Below are positions 23,951 to 36,236 of a stretch of DNA of 64,000 nucleotides, piece by piece. A program made the position numbers and the translations under genes. Numbering within the stretch: the first letter of the stretch is position 1; every line of letters begins with the position of its first letter. The stretch is from the NCBI GenBank assembly GCA_030431675.1, contig JAUIIV010000001.1:310001-374000 (forward strand), read 5' to 3'. This DNA is from Gammaproteobacteria bacterium. Lineage in GTDB: Bacteria; Pseudomonadota; Gammaproteobacteria; UBA6186; Azoamicaceae. A model generated the notes under the pieces. The model saw only the letters and a list, made by a program, of their open reading frames with translations, was not told the origin of the DNA and ran no database searches.

Positions 23951-25490
23951 ATGAAAACAGAAACCCCTCTAAAATCTTCTGAAATTTCCACCTTAATTAA
24001 AGACAAGATAAAAGACTTTAATAAGGCTGCAACTAGTTTCAATGTTGGGCAAATTATTAGCCTCTCTGATGGTATTGTAAAAATTCAAGGGTTGGATAAT
24101 GTTAAATACGGAGAGAGATTAATTTTTAAAGGTGATGTTTCTGGTATGGCCCTTAATTTAGAACAAGATAGTGTGGGTGCAGTTGTTCTAGGGAGTACGC
24201 AGGACTTGGAAGAAGGACAGGAAGTCCGTGGTACCGGAGAGGTTCTTAGCGTTCCCGTTGGTCATGAGTTATTAGGTAGGGTTGTTGATGCATTAGGAAG
24301 ACCAATAGATGGTGAGGGGCCTGTGAGCTCTAAGCAATTTGAATCTATAGAAAAAGTAGCGCCAGGAGTTATTTGGCGTCAGCCAGTTACTCAAGCATTA
24401 CAGACTGGTTTAAAATCTATAGACTCTATGGTACCTATTGGGCGTGGTCAGCGTGAATTAATAATTGGTGATCGACAAACAGGAAAAACAGCTATAGCCA
24501 TAGATACTATTATCAACCAGAAGGGTAGCGGCGTTAAATGCATTTATGTTGCGATTGGCCAAAAATCTTCATCAGTTGCTGCCGTAGTCCGTAGATTAGA
24601 AGAGCATGGAGCTATGGAGCACACTATAGTGGTGGCATCGACTGCTGCAGAAGCTGCAGCTTTACAGTATGTTGCTCCTTATACTGGTTGTACTATGGGT
24701 GAGTATTTTCGTGACAGAGGTGAAGACGCCTTAATAATTTATGATGATCTAACCAAGCAAGCTTGGGCTTATCGACAAGTTTCCCTATTGCTTCGCAGAC
24801 CACCGGGTCGTGAAGCATACCCAGGAGATGTATTTTATTTGCACTCTAGATTGTTAGAGCGTTCGGCCCGAGTAAATGCAGAGTATGTAGAAAAATACAC
24901 TAATGGCGAAGTTAAGGGTAAAACCGGTTCTCTTACAGCGTTGCCGATAATAGAGACGCAGGCGGGAGACGTATCTGCTTTTGTGCCAACAAATGTAATA
25001 TCTATTACTGATGGACAAATTTTCCTTGAGACAGATTTGTTTAATGCCGGAATACGTCCGGCCATTAATGCTGGGCTTTCAGTTTCTAGGGTTGGTGGTG
25101 CCGCGCAGACAAAGCTAATTCGTAAACTCGGCGGGGGTATTCGCTTAGCTTTGGCGCAATATAGAGAGTTAGCAGCATTTGCGCAATTTGCATCAGAGTT
25201 GGATGATACAACTCGGAAGCAGCTTGAGAGAGGACAACGTGTAACAGAGGTTATGAAGCAGAAACAATACACTCCCCTCTCTATTGCAGAAATGGCAGTA
25301 AGCCTTTATGCGGTTGATAGAGGTTATATGGATGATGTGCCAATTAATCAGATAGTAAAATTTGAGGCGCACCTTTTGGATTATGTTCGTACTTCTAAAA
25401 ACGCGCTATTAACTCAATTAAATGATAGCGCTGAACTAAATGAACAAATAGAAGAAGAGCTAAAAGACGCTATAGAGGAGTTTGTGCATA

Positions 25491-25513
<23 letters not shown>
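23951..25513 (+). CDS. atpA: F0F1 ATP synthase subunit alpha
   Basis: The non-catalytic nucleotide-binding F1 subunit, 520 residues. Features include Walker [36 protein letters not shown] and the [29 protein letters not shown] region. The N-terminus has a few more residues than in E. coli (513 residues), which is unremarkable. Its last 23 bases overlap atpG. Confidence 0.97.
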
Positions 25514-27741
<2,228 letters not shown>

Positions 27742-27753
27742 GGGCGTAGGTTT

Positions 27754-28173
27754 GTGGCTAGTTTATTTCAGGTAGATATTGTCTCTATCGAACAAGAAAT
27801 GTTTTCTGGTAAAGCAAAAAAACTATTTGTTACTGGCTCTTATGGTGAAATGGAGATATGGGATGGTCATGCCCCGCTGTTGACCTCTTTAGAACCTGGT
27901 CCAGTGTGGGTCGTTGATGAAGGTGGTAATGAGGAGGCTTTCGTAATTTTTGGAGGGTTTCTTGAGGTACAGCCCCATGTAACAATAGTGTTAGCGGATA
28001 CAGCCATTAGAGCAGTAGATATAGATGAGCAGGCAGCAGAGCAGGCTCGTCAGCATGCAGAGAACTTAATGCATAAGCCTGGTTCTGGAGAAATAGACTA
28101 TCAAGCAGTACACAAAGACTTGGCCCTGGCTTTAGCGCAATTACGCGTTGTACGAAAGTTGCGCGGATTATAA
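27754..28173 (+). CDS. atpC: F0F1 ATP synthase subunit epsilon
   Basis: The 139-residue regulatory subunit of F1. It has the beta-sandwich pattern VDIVSIEQEMFSGKAKKLFVTGSYGEMEIWDGHAPLLTSL and a C-terminal helical pair ending in ALAQLRVVRKLRGL. It starts at GTG twelve bases after atpD. In pseudomonads glmU-glmS follow atpC; here an 8-kb signalling operon and a pilV-like gene separate them. Confidence 0.95.
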   Translation: MASLFQVDIVSIEQEMFSGKAKKLFVTGSYGEMEIWDGHAPLLTSLEPGPVWVVDEGGNEEAFVIFGGFLEVQPHVTIVLADTAIRAVDIDEQAAEQARQHAENLMHKPGSGEIDYQAVHKDLALALAQLRVVRKLRGL

Positions 28174-28207
28174 CCATTTCCTAACAAGAATATTTGTTAT
28201 TCTATAT

Positions 28208-28213
28208 TATAAT
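28208..28213 (+). promoter_or_regulatory. candidate -10 box of the signalling operon
   Basis: TATAAT lies 37 bases before the kinase ATG; no clear -35 is seen. A six-base inverted repeat (AGAATA / TATTCT) just upstream may belong to the end of the atp transcript or to an operator. AGGAA sits six bases before the ATG at 28250. Confidence 0.35.
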
Positions 28214-28249
28214 TAACTAACTAGTGTTGGTTAAAGTATAGGAACATTC

Positions 28250-31200
28250 ATGGAAGAAAGCTCTAAGTACGACCAGGCAACGACCACGTATCTTTTATTA
28301 GAGCCTGAATTGGTCAAAAGTAAATTTGATATAACTAATGCAGAATTAGAGGCTCTCAGGACATTTAAAGAATATTTTCATGAAGAAGTGGTTCCTTTTA
28401 TAGAAGACTTTTATGCTTGGATGCAAAACCTTCCAGAATTTGGAATGTTTTTTACTTCATCAGCTACATTAGATCATGTTAAAGCAAAACAAATAAAATA
28501 TTGGCAAGAAGTTTTTTCTGCAGAGATCACTCCAGGCTACTTAAAAAACCGTGAAAATATAGGGCTAGTTCATGCGCGCATAGGTTTGCCACTGCACTCT
28601 TACTGCATTTCTATGAATCACTCTGCAGAATGGTGGAAGAACAAAGCAATAGCTTTGCTTAAAGACCCTAATACAAAAAACCCAAAAAAAGTAGATGCGG
28701 CTTATCTAAATAGAGTGATAAATAAACTAATCCAAATAGATATGACAGTAGTTACAGAAACATATCATAAAAGCACTCAAAATCAGCTTATAAAGACTCT
28801 TGATGACACTAAGCAAATAGTTGATGACGTAACCAAGGTTGCGGCAGCTGTAGTAAATGGCGATTACAGTACAAGATTATCTGACTCACAAGAATTAAGT
28901 CGTGCCATTAATAAAATGATTGAAGCTTTATCAAATGCGGACACAGAGAATAAACGTGATGCGTGGATCAAAAATGGACAGGCAGAGTTGGCCGAAAAAT
29001 TACGCGGTGATCTAGATGTTGCTCAAATTAGTGCCAATGTAATAAACTTCCTTGCTGTATATATAGAAGCACAAGTTGGTACTTTCTATTTACTTGAAGA
29101 TAATAAACTACATTTAATTGGCAGTTATGCATATAGACATCGTCGCAGTGATACTGTTGACTTAAATATAGGCGAAGGATTAATTGGCCAAGCAGTTTTA
29201 GAAAAACAGGTTATGATAGTTGATAATTTACCTGAAGATTATTTAACTATTTCTTCAAGCTTAGGAGAAAGTTCTGCTAAGAGTATAATTATTGCTCCTA
29301 TTGTTTTCGAAGACAGGGTAATGGGTGTGCTTGAGCTTGGAACAATGACTGAGTTTAAAGAAATACATCTAAAGTTTGTTGAAACTGTTAATGAATCAAT
29401 TGCTGTTGCCCTAATGTCGGGCAATAATAGAGCTAAGATGAAGGAGCTGCTAGATGACTCCCGTAAAAAATCAGATGCTTTAGAAGAACAACAACAAGAG
29501 CTGGAAAAAATAAATAAAAACTTACAGGAGCAAGCAGATGAGATTCGTGCTTCTGAAGAAGAGCTAAAAGCGCAAAGTGAAGAGTTGCAAGCTATAAATG
29601 AAGAGTTAGAAGAAAAAACACAAGCACTAGAGAATCAGAAACGTGATATTGAGGAAAAAAATAAAACTTTAGAACACTCTAAGAAAATGGTGCAGGAGAA
29701 GGCTGAGGCATTACAAAAATCCACAAAGTACAAATCTGAATTTCTCTCAAATATGTCTCACGAGTTGCGTACACCACTTAATAGTTTACTTATACTGGCC
29801 CAGTCATTGGCAGACAACGAAGACAACAGCCTAAGTAAAGAACAGGTTGAAAAGGCACAAGTGATTTACTCTAGTGGACAAGATTTACTTAACCTAATTA
29901 ACGATATTTTAGATCTTTCTAAAGTGGAGGCTGGCAAGTTACAGGTAGAGTTTGGTGCAATAAGCCCAAAAATGCTAGGTGATACAGTTTGTGATAGAGT
30001 TCGCCCTCTAGCAGAAGCAAAAAATTTAAATTTTGAAGTTGTGTACGCAGATGATTGTCCAGATATTATTGTTACAGATGGACGCCGCGTCGAGCAAGTT
30101 TTGAAGAATCTTCTCTCTAACGCTATTAAATTCACTGATGATAAAGGCACTGTATCATTAAAAGTTAGTATGGAACAAGATAAATCTAAATTTACTACGC
30201 CCAAGCTTGCAGAGGAGAGGGTGCTAAGCTTTGCTGTTTCAGATACTGGAATAGGTATTTCTGATGCAGACCAAAAAGAAATATTTGAGGCATTTCAACA
30301 AGCTGATGGGTCTACTAATCGTAATTACGGAGGTACAGGATTAGGTTTAACTATTTCAAGACAGCTGGCACAGTTGCTAAGTGGAGAGATTCACTTACAC
30401 AGCGAGTTGGGCAAAGGAAGTACTTTTACTTTATATCTGCCTATGAGCTCTGGAAAAGAGGGCGAGGCAACGGTCGAATTAAGTAATTATGGGGCTACAC
30501 AAGCAGCTGCTAGCTCTATACCATCTGAGCAGTTTGTGCATGAAGCTACCAAAGTAAACTCTAAGGAAAGTGCAGTGGAGCCACTTGTTCTTATAATTGA
30601 AGATGATGAGAACTTTAGAGACATTTTAATAACATGTTTAAATGAGCGTAGAGTTCCATGTATAACTGCAGCTACAGCAGCAGAGGGTATGCAGTTAATT
30701 AAAACCAAAAAACCAACAGGAGTGATTTTAGATGTGGGCCTGCCAGATAGAAATGGGCTTGATTTACTTGATGAGATCCGGATGAATCCAAGTACGCAAA
30801 ATGTGCCAGTGCATATAGTTACAGGATACGATGTAAAAGAAAAATCAATGGAGAAAGGTGCTGTTGGATATGTTAGCAAGCCGGTGAAAAAAGATGAGCT
30901 AATTGCTATGCTGGATAAAGCATCTTCAGCAATATCTGAACCAATAAAAGAAGTATTAATTGTCGAAGATGATAATCATCAACTGAAGTCTATAGAAAAG
31001 CTTATTGCTTCAGACTCTATAAATGTCACTTGCGCACAATCTGTTGCGCAGGCTGAGCAAGTTTTACATGAAAAGCGCATACACTGCATGGTTTTAGACT
31101 TGGGTTTGCCTGATGGCAATGGGAAAGGCTTGCTCGAGAAAATATCTAAAGACAAAGACGTTGTGTTACCTGCTATAATTGTTCATACAGCCAAGAGTCT

Positions 31201-31744
31201 TACAGAGGAAGAAGAGAAAGAGTTGGCTGAATACTCTCCAACAATCGTGGTGAAAACAGCTGATGCTCCGCAAAGGCTGCTGGATGAAGTTAACTTGTTC
31301 TTGCATAAAATAAGTGAAGAACCTAATGGAACCTCGCCTATAAAAAGAAAAACTCTCTCCAACAATGAAATCGAAGGAAGAAAAATTCTTCTTGTAGATG
31401 ATGATATGCGTAATAACATCGCACTAGGGTCATATCTGCGTGAACATGGCTTAAAAACAGTTACAGCAGATAATGGCGAGCTAGCTATAGAGTATTTAGA
31501 AAAAGAGAAAGATATAGACTTGGTGCTTATGGATATTATGATGCCGGTAAAAGATGGGTATGAAACCATCGCATACATTCGCAAGCAAAAACAATATAAA
31601 GATCTCCCAATAATAGCATTGACAGCAAAGGCTATGTCAGATGAGCGGCAAAAATGTATTAATGTTGGTGCTAATGATTATCTCACTAAACCCGTCGACC
31701 TTGAAAAGCTGTTTGATGTTATGAAAGTTTGGTTGTATAAATGA
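28250..31744 (+). CDS. globin-coupled hybrid histidine kinase with three receiver domains
   Basis: The 1164-residue protein has no membrane helix and should be cytoplasmic. Domains in order: a protoglobin-like sensor (about 20-165) with proximal-type His108 in IGLVHARIGLPLHSY; a HAMP-like linker (about 185-240); a GAF domain (about 245-395); a long Glu/Gln coiled coil (about 400-490); HisKA with phosphoacceptor His504 in MSHELRTPLNS; HATPase_c with VLKNLLSNAIKF and GGTGLGLTISRQL; then three receivers with Asp828, Asp950 and Asp1095 as likely acceptors. Globin-coupled sensors bind haem and sense O2, NO or redox. It is the first gene of an operon with cheR-, cheB- and GGDEF-EAL-type genes. Ligand and targets are unknown. 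Confidence 0.88.
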   Translation: MEESSKYDQATTTYLLLEPELVKSKFDITNAELEALRTFKEYFHEEVVPFIEDFYAWMQNLPEFGMFFTSSATLDHVKAKQIKYWQEVFSAEITPGYLKNRENIGLVHARIGLPLHSYCISMNHSAEWWKNKAIALLKDPNTKNPKKVDAAYLNRVINKLIQIDMTVVTETYHKSTQNQLIKTLDDTKQIVDDVTKVAAAVVNGDYSTRLSDSQELSRAINKMIEALSNADTENKRDAWIKNGQAELAEKLRGDLDVAQISANVINFLAVYIEAQVGTFYLLEDNKLHLIGSYAYRHRRSDTVDLNIGEGLIGQAVLEKQVMIVDNLPEDYLTISSSLGESSAKSIIIAPIVFEDRVMGVLELGTMTEFKEIHLKFVETVNESIAVALMSGNNRAKMKELLDDSRKKSDALEEQQQELEKINKNLQEQADEIRASEEELKAQSEELQAINEELEEKTQALENQKRDIEEKNKTLEHSKKMVQEKAEALQKSTKYKSEFLSNMSHELRTPLNSLLILAQSLADNEDNSLSKEQVEKAQVIYSSGQDLLNLINDILDLSKVEAGKLQVEFGAISPKMLGDTVCDRVRPLAEAKNLNFEVVYADDCPDIIVTDGRRVEQVLKNLLSNAIKFTDDKGTVSLKVSMEQDKSKFTTPKLAEERVLSFAVSDTGIGISDADQKEIFEAFQQADGSTNRNYGGTGLGLTISRQLAQLLSGEIHLHSELGKGSTFTLYLPMSSGKEGEATVELSNYGATQAAASSIPSEQFVHEATKVNSKESAVEPLVLIIEDDENFRDILITCLNERRVPCITAATAAEGMQLIKTKKPTGVILDVGLPDRNGLDLLDEIRMNPSTQNVPVHIVTGYDVKEKSMEKGAVGYVSKPVKKDELIAMLDKASSAISEPIKEVLIVEDDNHQLKSIEKLIASDSINVTCAQSVAQAEQVLHEKRIHCMVLDLGLPDGNGKGLLEKISKDKDVVLPAIIVHTAKSLTEEEEKELAEYSPTIVVKTADAPQRLLDEVNLFLHKISEEPNGTSPIKRKTLSNNEIEGRKILLVDDDMRNNIALGSYLREHGLKTVTADNGELAIEYLEKEKDIDLVLMDIMMPVKDGYETIAYIRKQKQYKDLPIIALTAKAMSDERQKCINVGANDYLTKPVDLEKLFDVMKVWLYK

Positions 31745-32577
31745 GTACTCCAGATCATGATGTTGAATATGTATATTACGATCTTATCATAGATGCAATA
31801 AAAATTAGATATGGTTACGATTTTACTATGTACGCCAAGTCTTCTTTGCGGCGTAGAATTAGAGATTTTATGCATGATAAAAATATTGATGATCCTTTGG
31901 ATGTAATAAAAGATTTGATTGCTGACGAAGCGTATTTCGTTGACATGCTCGGGTTTCTAACTGTAAGTGTAACTGAAATGTTTAGAGATCCAGATTTCTT
32001 TCGTTGCTTTAGAAGTGTGGTTATCCCTATACTAAAAACATATCCATCAGTGCGCATTTGGCATGCAGGCTGTGCTACAGGTGAGGAAGTATACTCTATG
32101 GCAATATTGCTGCAAGAAGAAGGTGTGCTGGACAGGAGTAAAATATATGCTACAGATATTAATATAAGTGCTATAGATCATGCAAAGCAGGGTATATATA
32201 ATCTTGATAAAATGCAAGTTTTTGCTAAGAATTATCTTAAGGCAGAAGGCAAGGCTGAATTTTCTGATTACTATCATGCCAAATATAATGGTGCTGTTAT
32301 AGATTCAAGTTTAAAAAATAATATAACATTTGCACAACACAATCTCGTTACGGATGGCAGTTTTAGTGATTTTAATCTTATTCTATGTAGAAATGTAATG
32401 ATTTATTTTAATAAAGATCTACAAACCAGGGTTTTGCAACTGATAAATGAAAGTTTAATACATTATGGTGTGTTATGTGTTGGTAAGAAAGAAACCATAA
32501 GTGCTACATTTTTAGAATCGATTTACAAGCCTCTTGATAGTAAATCTAAAATATATCAAAAATCAGGTAAACAATGA
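31741..32577 (+). CDS. CheR-type protein glutamate methyltransferase
   Basis: The 278-residue protein matches CheR: an N-terminal helical domain (about 1-75), SVTEMFRDPDFF, the SAM site IWHAGCATGEEVYSMAILL and LILCRNVMIYFNKDLQ. CheR enzymes methylate glutamates of chemoreceptors with S-adenosylmethionine. No receptor gene is visible in the window, so its substrate may be a component of this signalling module. It overlaps the kinase stop as ATGA and the cheB-like start by four bases. Confidence 0.9.
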   Translation: MSTPDHDVEYVYYDLIIDAIKIRYGYDFTMYAKSSLRRRIRDFMHDKNIDDPLDVIKDLIADEAYFVDMLGFLTVSVTEMFRDPDFFRCFRSVVIPILKTYPSVRIWHAGCATGEEVYSMAILLQEEGVLDRSKIYATDINISAIDHAKQGIYNLDKMQVFAKNYLKAEGKAEFSDYYHAKYNGAVIDSSLKNNITFAQHNLVTDGSFSDFNLILCRNVMIYFNKDLQTRVLQLINESLIHYGVLCVGKKETISATFLESIYKPLDSKSKIYQKSGKQ

Positions 32578-33140
32578 AATTAGTAGTCATTGGAGCTTCG
32601 ACAGGAGGAGTAGAATTGTTGTCCTGGCTAGTTTCTCAGTTACCAGCCAATCTTCAATATCCTATTTTAATTGTACAACATATACCAACAGATATGCCGG
32701 ATTCATATATAAATACCATTGCTAAAGGATCGCGGGTTAGTTTAAAGGAAGCTTACCACTTAGAGCATATTAAACCTGGTACAGTATACTTTGCTCCTGC
32801 AGACTACCATTTGATGGTAGAAAGCAAGGAGTTATTAGCTTTATCCGTAGATGATAAAGTTAATTATGCTAGACCTTCAATTGATGTTTTGTTTTATAGT
32901 GCGGCGGAGGAGTTCAAACAGAACTGCGTGGGTATTGTGTTAACTGGAGCGAATAGTGATGGAGCTGCTGGTGCTTTAGCAATTAAGGAATATGGTGGTG
33001 AAGTGCTGGTTCAAGATCCTAAGACAGCTCAAATTGGTGTAATGCCAAAAGCTGTAAAAGAAAAACTAGATTTAACAACAGATAAGTGTTTGACTCCCCA
33101 GCAAATAGCCGATTATTTAGCTAACCTTAACAAGATGTAA
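32574..33140 (+). CDS. CheB-type methylesterase domain protein without receiver
   Basis: The 188-residue protein is only the catalytic half of CheB. The expected triad is visible: Ser9 in IGASTGG, His36 in LIVQHIP and Asp129 in LTGANSDGA. Classical CheB has an N-terminal receiver that controls it; here that domain is absent, so control could come from the hybrid kinase or the tandem-receiver protein in the same operon. It is predicted to remove methyl groups or deamidate Gln on the CheR substrate. It overlaps the cheR-like stop. Confidence 0.9.
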   Translation: MKLVVIGASTGGVELLSWLVSQLPANLQYPILIVQHIPTDMPDSYINTIAKGSRVSLKEAYHLEHIKPGTVYFAPADYHLMVESKELLALSVDDKVNYARPSIDVLFYSAAEEFKQNCVGIVLTGANSDGAAGALAIKEYGGEVLVQDPKTAQIGVMPKAVKEKLDLTTDKCLTPQQIADYLANLNKM

Positions 33141-33164
33141 AAAAGTATCTGGAGAGCTACTGCT

Positions 33165-35441
33165 GTGAATTTATCGAGTGAGATAAAACAAAGTTCTGAA
33201 TCCGATCCAGCATTAAAGCCTAAGATCCTTGTAGTGGATGATAAGCCAGCAAATATATTATCCATGCGAACCTTGCTTGCAAATGTTGATGCCGAGCTGC
33301 ATTCTGCAACCTCGGGAAACGAAGCTCTATCTTTGATGTTAAGGAATCAATATGCCGTAGTACTGGCTGATGTGCATATGCCGGAAATGGATGGGTATGA
33401 ACTGGTAGAGCTGATGAGAAAAAATCCTGATACCGTTTTTACTCCAGTGATTTTTGTAACAGCTATGGACAGTGAGCGCAAGAATATTCATTTGGGCTAT
33501 CAGGTTGGTGCCGTTGACTACTTGTTTAAACCTATAGATAAGGTGGCCTTGATATCAAAAGTTAAAATATTTCTATCCTTATATCAACAAGTTATAGATT
33601 TAGAAAAATCAATTTTTTATTATAAAAGGTTTGTCGGAGAGGCTGGTGGTGAAGTAGATGGAAATGAAGATGCCAATGCTCTCCCTAAAGTTCTTGTTGT
33701 AGATGATCGTGAAGAAAACTTATTCGCTATGCGCACAATACTCAAGAAACTGCCGATAGAATTGACAACTGTTGGTGGGGCAAAAGAGGCTTTGGTTGAA
33801 CTAGAAAATCATAGTTTCGCTGTGGTTTTATTAGATGTGCAAATGCCCCATATGGATGGTTTTGAACTTGCCGAACAAATGCGAACAGATCCAAAGGCGC
33901 AGATTACCCCCATAATTTTTTTGACAGCTATTAATAAGGATAGGGAGCATGTATTTAAGGGCTATGAAGCTGGTGCTGTTGATTACATTTTTAAACCTGT
34001 AAATCCAGATATATTGTTGTCAAAAGTTATGACGTTTACACAAATTCATCGCCACAGAGTAGAATTACAACAATTAATAAAAGAAAAGAACGACTTGATG
34101 TATAAAATTCAAGCGCAGAATGCACAACTAGGATTTATGGCATTCCATGATCCATTGACCCAGAGTGCAAATCGTGCTGGTTTTGAAGATGCTATGGAAA
34201 GAACATTAAATGTAGCACGAAGCCGAGGGTTAAAGTTCGCTCTTTTACTCATAGATCTAGATCATTTTAAGCTAATTAATGATGTATATGGTCATGATTG
34301 TGGCGACATTATTTTGCAAGAGGCTGCAAAACGCATGCATAATTTAGTCAAAAAAACGGATTACGTTGCGCGCCTAGGAGGAGATGAGTTCGCTATTATT
34401 TTAGATAATATCGATTCCATAGAAGACCCAGCTAGTGTTGCTGAAAAGCTTGTTAAAATAGTGTCACAGACATATACAATTAAAGGGTTGGAGTTAAAAA
34501 TAGGGGTTAGTGTGGGAATATCTTGTTATCCAGACGATGCAAATTATGCAGAGTCGTGTACAGTACAAGAAATTGTGCATAATGCAGATATAGCAATGTT
34601 TAAGGCTAAGGAAACTCGCAACAACAGATTTGAGTTTTATACAGAGGCATTTAGTGCACAGCATACCGAACATTTATCTATAGAGGCTGGTCTAAAGTTT
34701 GCTATAGACCGTCAAGAGATATATCTAACCTATCAACCGCGTATTGATATGCGAGATGGATCTGTAATTGGGGCTGAAGCTTTGTTACGATGGAAGCACC
34801 CAGAGAAAGGCGAAGTATCTCCTGGTAAATTTATACCAATTGCAGAGCGTTCACAAATGATTATTCCAATAGGTAACTGGGTATTTGCAGAGGCCTGCAG
34901 ACAGCGTAATGAATGGCATTCAGAATTGCCGGAGAACTTTAGGATTAGTGTTAATATATCACCTTATCAGTTAGTCGATCATAACTTTGTAGACTTTGTT
35001 AAAGAGAAGGCTGAAGAGTTTGCGGTAAATCCACATAATATAGAAATGGAGTTAACCGAATCGGCGGTGATGGAAGATACTAAAAAAATGACTAAAACCT
35101 TAGATGAGTTACATGAAATAGGTTTTCCAATTATTGTAGATGATTTTGGCACTGGGTACTCTATGTTAAAATACCTGAAAATATTACCTATAGAGGGGTT
35201 AAAGATAGACGCGGAGTTTGTTTATGACTTAGAGCGTGCGCCAGAGAATGAGCTGATTATTAAAGCAATTATTGCTCTAGCAGAAAACTTTGATCTGCAT
35301 ATAACTGGAGAAGGTGTTGAGACTGAGAATCAAGCAAAATTTTTGCTTGATAATGGTTGTTTTGACGCGCAAGGATTTTTGTATAGTAAAAGCTTAAAAC
35401 CTGATCTTTTTCTAGAATACTATCATTCCGCAAACAAATAA
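33165..35441 (+). CDS. tandem-receiver GGDEF-EAL protein
   Basis: The 758-residue cytoplasmic protein has receiver 1 (Asp69), receiver 2 (Asp224), a GGDEF domain with intact GGDEF at 405-409, and an EAL domain with EAL at 538-540, ELTES, DDFGTGYS, KIDAEFV and EGVETENQ. Both c-di-GMP synthesis and breakdown are therefore possible. The inhibitory site before GGDEF reads KKTD instead of RxxD and may be weakened. It starts with GTG 24 bases after the cheB-like gene and is probably the output of the globin-coupled kinase. Confidence 0.9.
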   Translation: MNLSSEIKQSSESDPALKPKILVVDDKPANILSMRTLLANVDAELHSATSGNEALSLMLRNQYAVVLADVHMPEMDGYELVELMRKNPDTVFTPVIFVTAMDSERKNIHLGYQVGAVDYLFKPIDKVALISKVKIFLSLYQQVIDLEKSIFYYKRFVGEAGGEVDGNEDANALPKVLVVDDREENLFAMRTILKKLPIELTTVGGAKEALVELENHSFAVVLLDVQMPHMDGFELAEQMRTDPKAQITPIIFLTAINKDREHVFKGYEAGAVDYIFKPVNPDILLSKVMTFTQIHRHRVELQQLIKEKNDLMYKIQAQNAQLGFMAFHDPLTQSANRAGFEDAMERTLNVARSRGLKFALLLIDLDHFKLINDVYGHDCGDIILQEAAKRMHNLVKKTDYVARLGGDEFAIILDNIDSIEDPASVAEKLVKIVSQTYTIKGLELKIGVSVGISCYPDDANYAESCTVQEIVHNADIAMFKAKETRNNRFEFYTEAFSAQHTEHLSIEAGLKFAIDRQEIYLTYQPRIDMRDGSVIGAEALLRWKHPEKGEVSPGKFIPIAERSQMIIPIGNWVFAEACRQRNEWHSELPENFRISVNISPYQLVDHNFVDFVKEKAEEFAVNPHNIEMELTESAVMEDTKKMTKTLDELHEIGFPIIVDDFGTGYSMLKYLKILPIEGLKIDAEFVYDLERAPENELIIKAIIALAENFDLHITGEGVETENQAKFLLDNGCFDAQGFLYSKSLKPDLFLEYYHSANK

Positions 35442-36107
35442 TTAATTGCCACAGCCTGCTGTGCTTGGGTCAGTGCACTCAGCTGTAAATTGGAGAGTAT
35501 ATTGATCTGTGCTATTGGTAAATATATTAGTCCAACGAACCTTCACTGTATATACATTCTCATTACGTGCCGTGACTCGTGTAGCGCTGTTGTCACAACT
35601 CCAAGTTGTGTAAGGGTTGGTGCCATCAAAACAAATTTTTATTTCACCGTCGGGTAAAAGATTATTCGCTAGTAGGCGCATTTCGACTTGGTCCATAAGT
35701 TGCATATTGGTTAGAGCTGTAATGTGATCTGCCGATATATTTATATCATCGCCGGGCTCTACACATGATTCTGTATCATCGGCTGAGTAACAGTTAGTAA
35801 TGTAAGGATTATTTGTCTCTACCCACGTAGCCCACGGAACTACTCCCCCTTGTGCGCTTATATCCCCATTAATATCAGTAGCTAAATATCCAGCTCTACC
35901 TAGCGAGGTGATATAGGCATTGTTTAACATACGCTGCGAAACCTCTTTCGCAAGCATGCTAGCCACAACCTTGTTGTCGCCTTCTTTTACTGCCTGTGCT
36001 GTGCGGCTATGTAATGATGCTATTCCAATTAGACCAATGCTAAGAATAACAGCGGTTATAAGTACTTCTATTAGTCCGAATGCATTAATGTTTGTGGTAG
36101 GTCGCAA
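35442..36107 (-). CDS. type IV pilus prepilin-like protein (PilV-like)
   Basis: The 221-residue protein starts with a type III signal: FGLIEVLITAVILSIGLIGIASLHSRTAQ, with the cleavage site after the Gly and Glu5 of the mature protein. The mature part has six Cys residues in its last 160 positions and resembles PilV minor pilins. It starts at TTG, with GGGAG about six bases upstream. It is convergent with the GGDEF-EAL gene, with no gap, and no other pilus gene is in the window, so it is a stray copy or part of a scattered set. Confidence 0.72.
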   Translation of the reverse strand: MRPTTNINAFGLIEVLITAVILSIGLIGIASLHSRTAQAVKEGDNKVVASMLAKEVSQRMLNNAYITSLGRAGYLATDINGDISAQGGVVPWATWVETNNPYITNCYSADDTESCVEPGDDINISADHITALTNMQLMDQVEMRLLANNLLPDGEIKICFDGTNPYTTWSCDNSATRVTARNENVYTVKVRWTNIFTNSTDQYTLQFTAECTDPSTAGCGN

Positions 36108-36236
36108 TGGGTTCTCCCTGGTTAATAATATAAGGATAGATTAATTAAATAACTAAGTGATGGCTTAGCTAATATGAAACAGTGGGTTGTATATGGTAGT
36201 ATGTTCAGTAGTACAAAATTAAAAGGTAAAAACTCG

